Shown in pieces: positions 35,798 to 44,473 of a stretch of 64,000 nucleotides of DNA. The notes beneath the pieces were generated by a model. It was not told the DNA's origin. It ran no database searches and saw nothing but the letters and a program-made list of their open reading frames with translations. The translations under genes were made by a program, and so were the position numbers. This stretch comes from Neobacillus mesonae (lineage in GTDB: Bacteria > Bacillota > Bacilli > Paenibacillales > Paenibacillaceae), in the NCBI GenBank assembly GCA_023715865.1, contig JAMBOW010000004.1, forward strand, positions 310,001-374,000. The letters run 5' to 3'. The first letter of the stretch is position 1. Each line of letters opens with the position of its first letter.

Positions 35798-37060
35798 TCA
35801 AGCAGTACGGTCGGTCCAAGTTGCAAGCTTCTTATCCGTTGGCAGCAGGAAGGTAAGAACGCCAAGCAGCGGCATAAAGCTGCAGACGAACATAACCGTG
35901 CTTATACCTGCGGCATCGATCCAGTTGCCGAGAACCAGCGATCCGAGTCCGCCCAGTCCAAAGGCAAGACCTGTAATCATACCGGATACGGTTCCGATTT
36001 TGCCGGGTACGAGCATTTGCGCATAAACCACAGTAACGGAAAAGCTCGACAGCATGATGAACCCGATAATTGTCAGCAGCACGCCGGTCCAGAACAGGTT
36101 GGCATACGGAAGAATGAGTGCAAGCGGTGAAGCGAGTGCCATTGAAGACAAAATGACGTTTCGCTTTCCGTATCGGTCGGCCAGCGGGCCTCCAAAGAAG
36201 GTACCCAGTGCACCTGCCCCGAGGAACAGGAAAATAAAGAGCTGTGCATCTTCCGTTGAAAGAGCAAATGCGTCCTTTAAGAAAAAGGCATAATAGCTGC
36301 CGATGGACGAAATATACCAAGACCGGACGAATACGAGCAGAACCAGCACGACAAAAGCGTAGACGATTTTGTTTTTAACGGCAGGATTCATGACGCCTGC
36401 ATTTGCCTTTTTCTTAGCATAACCTGCGCTGCGAAGTGTTCTTCCGTACCATCTCGCAATGTAAATTTGCACGGCAATACCAACTGCCGCAAGTGCAGCA
36501 AAGCCGAGAGAGCCCATGAGTCCAAATGGAATGAACACCCAGCGGGTAAGCAGCGGTGCAAGAGACTGACCTGCGTTGCCTCCTACTTGGAAGATGGACT
36601 GAGCCAGACCGCGGCGATTACCTGCAGCCATATGCGAAACCTTGGAGCCTTCGGGATGGAAGGCAGCAGAGCCAAGTCCGACCATAATGACCGCAAGCAG
36701 AATGGCCAGATAACTGTCAGCAAACGCCAAGAAGATCATTCCGGAGCAGGTAAAAGCCATGCCGATCGGAAGAAGTGCAGGAGTCGGGCGACGGTCTGAA
36801 AAATAGCCTACTACCGGCTGCATGATGGAAGCTGTGATGTTGAGTGCGAAGGCAATCCAGCCCATCTGGCTGTAGCTGATCCCCATGTTGTCCTGCAGCA
36901 CTGGAAAGATGGCGGGAATTACAGATTGTACCGAGTCATTGAGCAGATGCACCAGACCAATGGCTATGAGAATTGGGAAGATCGTGGCCTGCGGATCGCT
37001 GCTCGGACGCTGCAGCATGCCGGTGTTGGATCCGCTTTTCGTTATAGAGTTGAGTGACAT
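35798..37060 (-). CDS. fsr: MFS efflux transporter, fosmidomycin-resistance (Fsr) family
   Basis: The 420-residue protein has twelve membrane segments. The Fsr signatures are LLNDSVQSVIPAIFPVL in helix 1, LGSAAFHPEGSKVSHMAAGN, RRGLAQSIFQVGGNAGQSLA and GPLADRYGKRNVILSS (MFS loop motif). Members export fosmidomycin and related compounds by proton antiport; the natural substrate is unknown. AAAGGAGA precedes the ATG. It is monocistronic with no regulator beside it. Confidence 0.88.
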   Translation of the reverse strand: MSLNSITKSGSNTGMLQRPSSDPQATIFPILIAIGLVHLLNDSVQSVIPAIFPVLQDNMGISYSQMGWIAFALNITASIMQPVVGYFSDRRPTPALLPIGMAFTCSGMIFLAFADSYLAILLAVIMVGLGSAAFHPEGSKVSHMAAGNRRGLAQSIFQVGGNAGQSLAPLLTRWVFIPFGLMGSLGFAALAAVGIAVQIYIARWYGRTLRSAGYAKKKANAGVMNPAVKNKIVYAFVVLVLLVFVRSWYISSIGSYYAFFLKDAFALSTEDAQLFIFLFLGAGALGTFFGGPLADRYGKRNVILSSMALASPLALILPYANLFWTGVLLTIIGFIMLSSFSVTVVYAQMLVPGKIGTVSGMITGLAFGLGGLGSLVLGNWIDAAGISTVMFVCSFMPLLGVLTFLLPTDKKLATWTDRTA

Positions 37061-37136
37061 GCAGAGTCTCCTTTAGACTGCTTCTAAGATTCTCTCATCA
37101 TATGGTAAAAATTACTTAACCTCAATCCGCAAATTA

Positions 37137-37184
37137 CGGTAAAAAGCAAAAAGAGCCGCTTCACAGCAAAGTGAAGCGGCTTCT
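37137..37184 (-). terminator. Rho-independent terminator after queF (minus strand)
   Basis: On the minus strand GAAGCCGCTTCAC-tttgct-GTGAAGCGGCTC is followed by TTTTTGCTTTTT. Confidence 0.85.
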
Positions 37185-37210
37185 TACACCCGTTAGCTTT
37201 AAATCCCTGC

Positions 37211-37708
37211 TTAACGGTTATCGATTTTCTCAGGATACATATCGTGCTGGAACAGGCGTTGTGTAGCAAGTTCCTCATATTTAGTGCTTGGACGGCCATA
37301 GTTGCAGTACGGGTCAATTGAAATGCCGCCTCTTGGTGTAAATTTGCCCCACACCTCGATATAACGCGGATCCATCAGCTTAATCAGGTCGTTCATAATG
37401 ATGTTGACTACATCCTCATGAAAATCTCCATGGTTGCGGAAGCTGAATAGATAGAGCTTCAGCGATTTGCTTTCGACCATTTTGATATCTGGAATGTAGC
37501 TGATGTAGATCGTTGCAAAGTCAGGCTGTCCCGTAATCGGGCACAGGCTTGTAAATTCTGGGCTGTTGAATTTGACGAAGTAATCGCGGTACGGGTGTTT
37601 GTTGTCAAACGTCTCCAGTATGCTCGGGTCATATTCAAAGGTATATTTTGTTCCTTGGTTGCCAAGCAGGGTAATATCCTGCAGTTCATCGGATTTGCGT
37701 CCGGACAT
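37211..37708 (-). CDS. queF: NADPH-dependent 7-cyano-7-deazaguanine (preQ0) reductase
   Basis: The 165-residue protein is the short single-domain (type I) QueF. The active-site Cys lies in [20 protein letters not shown] and the E/H catalytic region in [19 protein letters not shown]. It reduces the nitrile of preQ0 to preQ1, the last free-base step before tRNA insertion. The ATG at 37708 has AAGGAGA 9 nt upstream, while the ATG at 37717 directly abuts that site. It follows queE on the same strand but is separated by a 585-bp repeat-containing gap. Confidence 0.95.
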   Translation of the reverse strand: MSGRKSDELQDITLLGNQGTKYTFEYDPSILETFDNKHPYRDYFVKFNSPEFTSLCPITGQPDFATIYISYIPDIKMVESKSLKLYLFSFRNHGDFHEDVVNIIMNDLIKLMDPRYIEVWGKFTPRGGISIDPYCNYGRPSTKYEELATQRLFQHDMYPEKIDNR

Positions 37709-37774
37709 TTTAATCATTCTCCTTGTGAGGCTGAATATATTTGGTCACGCTTTGTAGTTTAGTTTTTTGTGAAG

Positions 37775-38004
37775 TCAAAGTCGTTCGGTCTTGGCGAATC
37801 AAAGGCAATGGTTTATAAGATCAAAGGCATTTGGTATAAGATCAAAGGCATTTGGTATAAGATCAAAGGCATTTGGTATAAGATCAAAGGCATTTGGTAT
37901 AAGATCAAAGGCGTTTGGTATAAGATCAAAGGCGTTTGGTATAAGATCAAAAGCGTTGGTTTAAGATCAAAAGCGTTTGGTTTATAAGATCAAAGTCGTT
38001 CGGT
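37775..38004. repeat. 21-bp tandem repeat array, about nine units, with flanking copies of a 15-bp sequence
   Basis: The unit ATAAGATCAAAGGCATTTGGT recurs; the core AAGATCAAA starts at 37817, 37838, 37859, 37880, 37901, 37922, 37943, 37963 and 37986. The first seven are exactly 21 bp apart and the last two have drifted. TCAAAGTCGTTCGGT stands at both ends (37775-37789 and 37990-38004). The array keeps a frame open (Tyr-Lys-Ile-Lys-Gly-Ile-Trp), but there is no ribosome site. From 38070 to 38140 follows a low-complexity A/C-rich stretch. The rest of 37709-38293 shows no gene. Confidence 0.92.
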
Positions 38005-38293
38005 TTTTGGCTGAATCACTCCGGTTGACTACGTCAAAAGTCGTTCTTCATCCAAAAACCTCACTACACTTCGTATAAACCAAAAAAAACAAAAAACAAA
38101 AAACCAAAGACCAAAAACCAAAGACCAAAGACCTAAAAAAACTCACTACATTGTCAGATCAAAAGAGCTTAACACCCATCCGCACAACTAAGCATCGCTA
38201 AGACCAAATCTATTCAGCTATTTTTTGTATAGGGTGGGCTGCTCGCATCGATTTCGCTCGCTGGCCTACTGAAAAAATTCTAATTATTGGGTG

Positions 38294-39073
38294 TTATACT
38301 CCGCGCTTGTTCCCCCACACCAGCGTGTGGAGCTGTGGCAGCACACGTACCTCGTTCATATCCGGCAGCTCCATCGTCCGGTCAATCAGCCACTCATAAC
38401 GATGCAGCAGGGAAGAGGCATGGTTCTCTACATCCCCGGTCGTTACATCCGGGTTACCTGTTTGCAAATACATGGATACGTCCGGGTAACGCTTATGAAC
38501 CTCGCGCGCATATTCCAGATCCTTCTCGTCAAAAATGACGACTTTAAGGCTGTACGACTTGTCATTCGTACGGTCTGCCAGGCGCTGGACAATATCGTCA
38601 AGGATTTGCCAGTTCGTACTCATTCCTGAGCTTGGCGGCTTCGGTGATAGCGTCACCTCATTAATATCCATCAGCCAATCCTGCCACTTGGAGCCTTGGG
38701 TTTCGACCGCGGTCCGTATGCCTTTTTCCTGAAGAAGTGTAACCAATTCTCCGATTTGAGGCAGTAATGCCGGATTTCCCCCTGAGATCGTGACATGGGA
38801 GAAACGGTCTCCACCGATCGCCTTCAGCTCGCTCCATATCTCCTCACTGCTGAGCTGGCGAATGAGGTCCTTGGCACTGCCGTCCCATGTGAAAGCTGAG
38901 TCGCACCAAGAGCAGCGGTAGTCACATCCGGCCGTTCTAACAAACATCGTCTTCTGACCAATGACCATTCCTTCTCCTTGAACGGTTGGCCCGAATATTT
39001 CGAGGACAGGGACCGGACGGGCAGAAGGGGCTTTTTTATCAGGTGCAGCGGTTGAAAGATTCGGGTTACTCAT
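38294..39073 (-). CDS. queE: 7-carboxy-7-deazaguanine synthase, radical SAM enzyme
   Basis: The 259-residue enzyme has IFGPTVQGEGMVIGQKTMFV, the cluster-binding CDYRCSWC (Cx3Cx2C) and SHVTISGGNPALLPQIGEL, which are the QueE hallmarks. It ring-contracts CPH4 to CDG using SAM and an iron-sulfur cluster. The ATG at 39073 overlaps the queD stop (ATGAGTAA). The first ~25 residues ([20 protein letters not shown]) are an extra disordered leader compared with usual starts. Confidence 0.95.
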   Translation of the reverse strand: MSNPNLSTAAPDKKAPSARPVPVLEIFGPTVQGEGMVIGQKTMFVRTAGCDYRCSWCDSAFTWDGSAKDLIRQLSSEEIWSELKAIGGDRFSHVTISGGNPALLPQIGELVTLLQEKGIRTAVETQGSKWQDWLMDINEVTLSPKPPSSGMSTNWQILDDIVQRLADRTNDKSYSLKVVIFDEKDLEYAREVHKRYPDVSMYLQTGNPDVTTGDVENHASSLLHRYEWLIDRTMELPDMNEVRVLPQLHTLVWGNKRGV

Positions 39074-39563
39074 CAAGCATCCACTCCCGTCTGACTTCCG
39101 CATAGCTTGTCGGTGTTTCATATAGTCTTACAAACTCCGTGCGTCCGCCTTCAATTTGGGACTGATAGGGCTCGCTTTGCAAAGCTGCTTCCATCTGCTC
39201 ATAGATCCAAACGACCATATTTTCTGCCGTCGTATTCATGGCAGGAAGAGTTTCATTTAGATACTGATGATCCAAATGCCCCTCGATCTGATTCTTCCAA
39301 ATTTCTTTTACATCGCCAAAGTCGACCGTAAGGCCTGTTTCACCAGGGATGCCGCTGATCCCGAATACGACCTTGTAGGTGTGGCCATGCAGATTCTTGC
39401 ATTTACCTTCGTAGCAGTGCAGATGATGTGCTGCATCAAAAGTGAACTCTTTGCTGACAAGGACCCGCTTCCGGTGGTATCGGAGCTGCTCCTTCTGAAT
39501 GTCTTCGCCTATACGCTGCAGCCGTTCAACGATCCGAAAAGTGCCGGGTTCTGGCTTCATCAT
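39066..39563 (-). CDS. queD: 6-carboxytetrahydropterin synthase
   Basis: The 165-residue protein has Zn-binding histidines in [20 protein letters not shown] (with the catalytic Cys) and [19 protein letters not shown] and [20 protein letters not shown] also match QueD/PTPS. It converts dihydroneopterin triphosphate to CPH4. Start and stop overlap queC and queE by 4 and 8 nt, a coupled operon. There is an N-terminal extension of about 35 residues before the core. Confidence 0.95.
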   Translation of the reverse strand: MMKPEPGTFRIVERLQRIGEDIQKEQLRYHRKRVLVSKEFTFDAAHHLHCYEGKCKNLHGHTYKVVFGISGIPGETGLTVDFGDVKEIWKNQIEGHLDHQYLNETLPAMNTTAENMVVWIYEQMEAALQSEPYQSQIEGGRTEFVRLYETPTSYAEVRREWMLDE

Positions 39564-40222
39564 TTTTCACCGCCTCGTTCTGATAAGTACTCATCAAGGC
39601 CTGCCTTGCGCAGCTTGCACGCAGGACAGTCGCCGCAGCCGTCGCCTTTGATGCCGTTATAGCAGGTGAGCGTACGTTCACGTACAAAATCAAAGGCTCC
39701 CAGCTCATCAGACAGAGCCCAGGTTTCCGCTTTATTCAGCCACATGAGCGGGGTATGGATGACAAATTGGTAGTCCATTGCGAGATTTAGTGTTACGTTC
39801 AGTGATTTGACGAACACATCACGGCAGTCCGGGTATCCGCTGAAATCTGTTTCGCAGACACCTGTAATGATATGGCGGGCGCCTTTTTGTTTCGCCATCA
39901 CCGCTGCGAAGCTAAGGAAGAGATGGTTTCTTCCGTCCACGAAGGTGCTTGGAAGCTGTCCCTCTTCCTGACTGATGTCAATGTCACTGCGTGTCAGTGC
40001 GTTAGGCGCAAGTTGATTCAACAGACTCATATCAAGAACCGTTTGCTCAACACCCAGCTCTCGAGCGATATCCGCAGCTACTTCGATTTCCAGCTTGTGG
40101 CGCTGTCCATAATCAAAGGTAACGACCTCGACTTCGGCAAAATGCTTTTTCGCCCAGAACAGGCAGGTGGTGCTATCTTGTCCGCCGCTGAATACGACGA
40201 TTGCTTTTTCATTAGTAAACAT
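39560..40222 (-). CDS. queC: 7-cyano-7-deazaguanine (preQ0) synthase
   Basis: The 220-residue ATP-dependent ligase has the PP-loop [20 protein letters not shown] and the C-terminal zinc site [19 protein letters not shown]. It makes preQ0 from CDG and ammonia. It is the first gene of the operon, with GGAGAGG before the ATG, downstream of a preQ1-I riboswitch. A folE-type gene is not in the window. Confidence 0.95.
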   Translation of the reverse strand: MFTNEKAIVVFSGGQDSTTCLFWAKKHFAEVEVVTFDYGQRHKLEIEVAADIARELGVEQTVLDMSLLNQLAPNALTRSDIDISQEEGQLPSTFVDGRNHLFLSFAAVMAKQKGARHIITGVCETDFSGYPDCRDVFVKSLNVTLNLAMDYQFVIHTPLMWLNKAETWALSDELGAFDFVRERTLTCYNGIKGDGCGDCPACKLRKAGLDEYLSERGGEK

Positions 40223-40312
40223 AAAAAAACCTCTCCATCTTCTAGAATTTGCGTGAACACCAAATGGCGTACCGCATCAAAGGAAGAAAAGAGAGATTCC
40301 CTAACTCGTTCA

Positions 40313-40440
40313 ACAAAAAACAGGCCTCCGCCTCAGAGGGCAGGGCTCTTATATAGATTGGTCGTTTAAGATGATTACAACAGAAAAAGACTGCCGGGTG
40401 CTCACTTTAACAAGCATCTTCTAGAAAAGATCCCGGTAGC
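40313..40440 (-). terminator. two terminator-like hairpins between the preQ1 aptamer and queC
   Basis: On the minus strand the first has arms CTACCGGG/CCCGGCAG with an inner ATCTT/AAGAT stem and then TCTTTTTCT (about 40440-40387). The second is a GC-rich imperfect hairpin (AGCCC.../...GGCCT) followed by TTTTTT (about 40348-40313). The first is the likelier riboswitch terminator. Neither overlaps the aptamer's A-rich tail, which is unusual for preQ1-I. Confidence 0.6.
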
Positions 40441-40473
40441 TGTTTATGGAAGAGTCATCTTTGACAATCTGTA

Positions 40474-40505
40474 TAGTTTTTTATAGAGGGAGTTCGCGAA
40501 CCTCT
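40474..40505 (-). ncRNA. preQ1-I riboswitch aptamer upstream of queCDE
   Basis: On the minus strand AGAGG-TTCGCGAACT-CCCTCT-ATAAAAAACTA aligns with the preQ1-I consensus (AGAGGTTC...CCCTCTATAAAAAACTAA): P1 stem, loop and the A-rich tail that forms the pseudoknot. It binds preQ1 and lowers expression of the queuosine genes. A perfect TATAAT -10 box lies at 40556-40551 and a CCATGGC/GCCATGG hairpin just 5' of the aptamer (40508-40525). Confidence 0.93.
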
Positions 40506-40624
40506 CCCATGGCCTTAGCCATGGATTTCATTTTCAATTGTCATTTAAGTATTATATCAGAAAAAACGAACATTAGAAGCCTTTAATCGATATCAAGTTT
40601 TTACAAATACCAAAGTGATAGCGT

Positions 40625-41329
40625 CTATTTAATTAATACATTTCCAAATGGAAGGACTTCCCGCAAGATCCGCTTGAACAAGCCTTCATCATTAACGTCA
40701 TTTTCAAGCCTCCGGTTTTCTCGTCCGGCCTGGAAGAGAACGGTACCGTGGCCGGTCATTTTCCAATGGTAATTCATATGCTGGCTGGCTAAATTATTAC
40801 CGTAGACGGTAAGCTCCAGCTTGGCGTTTTCCGGGTAAGCGATGACGCTGCCTGCATCAACATACAGAGGGGCAGTGGGATGAAGCTGCTGCTCACAGAC
40901 CTGGCCTTGAGTAAGAATTCCGATGACGCCTCTGCCGGAAAACTTCATCTTGATCGCATCCCGCGTAATGAACATGTTCTTGAGCTTAAGGATTCGGGAC
41001 TGCATTTCAATTCCTTCGCTGTAGAAAAATAAATGACGAAAATCATAAAGCAGATCGCTTTGTTCATCAAGCTCAACGGGCTTCATGCTGAAGCCGGGAG
41101 GGAGCGCGCATACAAACTGGCAAGGACCGCTCATTTCCGAGCGGATCAGCTTATGCTTGCGATACATTCCTTGAATATTCATGAGACGGTCATTGCGTCC
41201 ATTTCCTAACCCGCGGTAGGCAACGATCTGCTGGGGATGGAGCACATGAAGCTTGTCTCCCTCTACCAGGGAAAAGGTAACGGCTTGCCCAGTCAAGTCT
41301 GGGGCTTCTATGCTTTGAGAGATTTGCAT
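40625..41329 (-). CDS. AIM24-family protein
   Basis: The 234-residue soluble protein is predicted all-beta with the AIM24/TIGR00266-type layout: GPCQFVCALPPGFSMKPVEL, LKLKNMFITRDAIKMKFSGR, GRGVIGILTQGQVCEQQLHP and the acidic-aromatic YVDAGSVIAYPENAKLELTV. The molecular role in bacteria is unknown. It lies 49 nt downstream of a coiled-coil membrane gene on the same strand and is probably co-transcribed. Confidence 0.75.
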   Translation of the reverse strand: MQISQSIEAPDLTGQAVTFSLVEGDKLHVLHPQQIVAYRGLGNGRNDRLMNIQGMYRKHKLIRSEMSGPCQFVCALPPGFSMKPVELDEQSDLLYDFRHLFFYSEGIEMQSRILKLKNMFITRDAIKMKFSGRGVIGILTQGQVCEQQLHPTAPLYVDAGSVIAYPENAKLELTVYGNNLASQHMNYHWKMTGHGTVLFQAGRENRRLENDVNDEGLFKRILREVLPFGNVLIK

Positions 41330-41378
41330 GGATCTTACTTATCCTCTCTACTATTTTTTGCTGTATTTACTGAGCATA

Positions 41379-41819
41379 CTAGGTTCTATGTGTACGGCGC
41401 ATACGGAAGCGAATGATCCGGATCAGAACAAAATATCCAATAATAAGCGCAGCGGCAACAATTGCCGTATTGATCACTTTTTTCTGAGTGGCGGCCCGTT
41501 CTGCCTCGTCCTTTTGCATTTGAGATACCAGCAACGTCAGATCTTCATTTTGCTTCATTAGCTCTTCGTTTTGCTTTATCAAATTCTCATTGCTTGCCTG
41601 AAAAGCCTCCATATTTTCCTTAGCGCTGTTCAGTTCGCTGATCGTGTCTTGATAGCTTTGCTGCAATTTATTTACTTCTTCAGGAAGATTCGTATACTGC
41701 TCATATCCGTTGTACAGGTCTTCCCAGAATCCTGCGTGTGTGCGGTTATCGGATATAAATAAAGTAATGCTGTATATCATCATGGTCAGAAGCGACAGCT
41801 TGATTCCTGCTTTTCTCAT
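41379..41819 (-). CDS. membrane protein with central coiled coil and two end helices
   Basis: The 146-residue protein has an N-terminal hydrophobic segment (IKLSLLTMMIYSITLFI), a coiled coil with heptads over ~40-110 (VNKLQQSYQDTISELNSAKE, NLIKQNEELMKQNEDLTLLV) and a C-terminal helix (IVAAALIIGYFVLIRIIRFR). Both ends are anchored, so the rod likely lies outside the membrane. The ATG at 41819 has AAGGTGG upstream and replaces an earlier in-frame start at 41840. I know no family for it. Confidence 0.65.
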   Translation of the reverse strand: MRKAGIKLSLLTMMIYSITLFISDNRTHAGFWEDLYNGYEQYTNLPEEVNKLQQSYQDTISELNSAKENMEAFQASNENLIKQNEELMKQNEDLTLLVSQMQKDEAERAATQKKVINTAIVAAALIIGYFVLIRIIRFRMRRTHRT

Positions 41820-42039
41820 GAAATCCACCACCTTGGTCATAGTAATAATGTACAGGTGATTACGTACCTAGGGAAATCTGTTACTTTATACGAGATTATG
41901 CTATTAATTGTTTCATATTTCACCAATGTTTTCTATTTAAAAGATTGTAATAAATATGTTTAGCCTGCTGACAACAGGGGTAAGTAGACAAAAGGATGCT
42001 TCGATATCGGAATAAATGAAACGTAATAGAAGGAGATAG

Positions 42040-42201
42040 ATGAATATGATGAACCATGAAATAGAACAGGAGTCTTACAAAACCATTATGATTACAGTGA
42101 ACGGAGAGCCGGTTGGAAGCGGCTTTGTCTATGACGGTTTGACCTTAAGACCGATCAAGACCGAAGGAATGCAAGAAGATCAGGCAGCAGTGACTATTTA
42201 G
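42040..42201 (+). CDS. 53-residue small protein, unknown function
   Basis: ATG to TAG gives 53 codons behind an excellent AAGGAGAT, 5 nt before the start. The core ITVNGEPVGSGFVYDGLTLR resembles a single strand-turn unit of 'stalk'/copper-amine-oxidase-N-type domains (VNG..V....Y.G.TYVPLR), so it may be a minimal or decayed relative. The tail is acidic (TEGMQEDQAA). The region around it (41820-42465) holds no other gene. Confidence 0.55.
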   Translation: MNMMNHEIEQESYKTIMITVNGEPVGSGFVYDGLTLRPIKTEGMQEDQAAVTI

Positions 42202-42465
42202 TTCATTCTTAAATTTAAATGAAACCATGTTTACGAAGAGCCGTTTTATATATAGAGACTAACATAGAAATATACTTTCCTTGTTGATAACCGCTGATCA
42301 CGTGTGAGTCAGTGGTTATTTGTCGTATTTAGTCGAAATAAATAGAAGGAATAGCGTAAAGTCACATTTTTTTGCAATATTTTATACCGAACATATGTTC
42401 CGTGACAATCTGTTGTCTATTTATCCTGTTAGTATAAAGAAAAGCATACCGGGGAGGAGATATTG

Positions 42466-43224
42466 ATGAGTCCAATATTAGATGTTTTTTGTACCTGGAA
42501 CCGTGATGTCATTTCTATCTCTGGGGAGGATTCGTTGTTTTTGCTTATCGAGTGGCGCAGCGGTCCTCCTTCGAAGAGACAATCCAAAAGCATGCCCAAG
42601 CTGTTGTATCGTGATGTCGAATTGCTGCTAAAGCCTGAGGAAGGCGTAAGCATAAAGTCCGTACATGGAGCACGAGCGAAAGAATCAGATACCGGATGGA
42701 TCTTGGAGTTAGGAAACGCTTTAAAAGGGAGAACGAAGACTGTATTGTTAGAACTTGCCGTATCTCCGCAATCAGCGGGAAAGAATTCCGTGTGCTCCGC
42801 CTACTGGAGTGCCTTAAAAACGAAGCAGGATCAGCGGGTGCTTCTGCGTAGGGAGCAAATTTATTTACAAATATCGACTCATTTAGGATTAATGAATAAG
42901 ACGCCGGACCCAAGAGTCCAGAAATTTGCAAAGCTGAGTGAAACGACAGGAATCATGAAGCAGGCGCTTCGTGCTTTTGAAAGAGGAAGAAGTGCAGAAG
43001 GCGAAGAAATTATTAAACGTCATACAGACGAGCTGCTTATCCTGGCTGTAAGGTCCGGAGATTTAGAGTATTATCGGGAAGCCCAAATCCTTATCCGTTT
43101 AGGCGAATACTACAAATTAACACATGAGAAATCCAGAAGCGAGGAATCCGGCACAGAAGAAGGCGCATCCGGCTCTTTTTATTCTGACTTTAATGAGGAC
43201 TTATTCGAAAAGCAAGCCAAGTAA
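42466..43224 (+). CDS. unknown protein resembling the post-vWA segment of vWA-domain proteins
   Basis: The 252-residue soluble product has a beta-rich first half (RDVELLLKPEEGVSIKSVHG, ILELGNALKGRTKTVLLELA, ending in CSAYWSALKT) and a helical second half (KLSETTGIMKQALRAFERGR, GEEIIKRHTDELLILAVRSG). The order 'velrl.p..gv.v....g......l.lG.l..g..k.vllel', then 'alelfeRG...eAe.ll....' is what follows the vWA domain in some bacterial vWA proteins, but the vWA domain itself is missing. GGGGAGGAGA precedes the ATG at 42466. It may be a stand-alone homologue or a remnant. Confidence 0.55.
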   Translation: MSPILDVFCTWNRDVISISGEDSLFLLIEWRSGPPSKRQSKSMPKLLYRDVELLLKPEEGVSIKSVHGARAKESDTGWILELGNALKGRTKTVLLELAVSPQSAGKNSVCSAYWSALKTKQDQRVLLRREQIYLQISTHLGLMNKTPDPRVQKFAKLSETTGIMKQALRAFERGRSAEGEEIIKRHTDELLILAVRSGDLEYYREAQILIRLGEYYKLTHEKSRSEESGTEEGASGSFYSDFNEDLFEKQAK

Positions 43225-43462
43225 TGATATATAAAGATAGTAGAGAATTTGATAAAAATAACGGTAGTATACAAGCGTCAAATCTCACATACGGAAAATA
43301 CATAAAAAAATAAAGGGTAATGACCGATATAAGTCTAAAGTACTATGTGATAGTACGACGATAAGGAGTATAGATAGATACAATGGACTATATAGAATAT
43401 GTAAAGCAGCTTTCTTTTAGTTCATTCTACATGACGAATCGATCGTTATAGGAGGACATCGC

Positions 43463-44473
43463 ATGACAGAGCGACTTATTCGATTAATGCGCATCATTAC
43501 CTTAGTACAGGCTAAGCCTGGTATTTTGGCAAGAGAATTGGCTGAACGTTGTGAGACTACCGAGCGCACAATCTATAGAGATATGGATGCCCTTAGTGCG
43601 ATGCATATCCCCATTGTAAACATGGGTCATGGGCGGGGATATGAGTTTATAAGTAGATTTGCGCTTTATCCTCTCAACTGGACTGCGGAAGAGACAGCCG
43701 CTTTTTCCAACGCAGCGAAGGAAATGGACAAGATCAAGCCTTTCCTGCCGCCTGCTTTTGAGAGTGCTTATGAAAAGGTGATGGCTGCAAGCCAAAAGAA
43801 AAAAAATGAGCGGGTGGAATGGGAGGAACAGCTTTCAGCAGTGGTTAGGCTTGGAACGACCATTGGCAATGAACAGGAAAAAAAAGTCCTCGTGCCGATT
43901 GTTCAGGCCTCCCTGTCCCAGAATTCGTTGGAGTTAATCTATACATCACCTGATTTTGGAGCAGAAGGATACATGGATGCTAATTCGGAGACCAGGCTGA
44001 GGATCGATCCCTACCAGCTGGTTCCGAAGGAGCATCATTTTTATGTTATCGGATACTGCCATCAGACCGAACGGATCGAAGCCTTACGCATGAGCTGTAT
44101 CAAGGAAGCCGAGGTAATCTCAGAGACATTTCGAAGGGACACCGCGGAATTGCAAGCATTTTTAAAGGATACATGGTCGGTGCATAAGGGAAATGAGAGG
44201 ATCACTTTCAAGGTTCGATTTAGTCCGCAAGCTGCGGAACAGGTGAAAAGGGATGAACTTTTTGTCCAGCCCGTGCTGCAGGAAGAACCGGAGGGAAGTG
44301 TGATTCTAGAGGTCACATTAAATAATAGCAGTGAGTTTATGGATTGGCTTGTCCAATATGGTGAGGATGCGGAAATTCTCGAGCCCCCGCAGTATCGAAT
44401 GGAGTTGCGAGAGAGGCTCAAGACTTGGTTAGCATTGTATGAAGGTATTGAAGCTTCAGAGGTTGAAGGTTAA
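43463..44473 (+). CDS. HTH-WYL transcriptional regulator (YafY-like)
   Basis: The 336-residue protein has an N-terminal DeoR-type winged helix (LIRLMRIITLVQAKPGILAR, CETTERTIYRDMDALSAMHI) and a WYL ligand-sensing domain (~140-240, VPKEHHFYVIGYCHQTERIE, ALRMSCI). A WCX-like C-terminal domain follows (SVILEVTLNNSSEFMDWLVQ). Members are transcription factors often answering to nucleic-acid or sugar signals. GGAGG precedes the ATG. Its target is not evident; it converges with and slightly overlaps the exonuclease gene. Confidence 0.88.
   Translation: MTERLIRLMRIITLVQAKPGILARELAERCETTERTIYRDMDALSAMHIPIVNMGHGRGYEFISRFALYPLNWTAEETAAFSNAAKEMDKIKPFLPPAFESAYEKVMAASQKKKNERVEWEEQLSAVVRLGTTIGNEQEKKVLVPIVQASLSQNSLELIYTSPDFGAEGYMDANSETRLRIDPYQLVPKEHHFYVIGYCHQTERIEALRMSCIKEAEVISETFRRDTAELQAFLKDTWSVHKGNERITFKVRFSPQAAEQVKRDELFVQPVLQEEPEGSVILEVTLNNSSEFMDWLVQYGEDAEILEPPQYRMELRERLKTWLALYEGIEASEVEG

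Noticed and set aside
37769-37987. 72-codon open frame of YKIKGIW repeats
   Set aside because: Open because the repeat unit is 21 bp; no ribosome site, and it begins in a noncoding repeat tract.
37775-38004. possible CRISPR array
   Set aside because: Units abut with no unique spacers and no cas genes are present.
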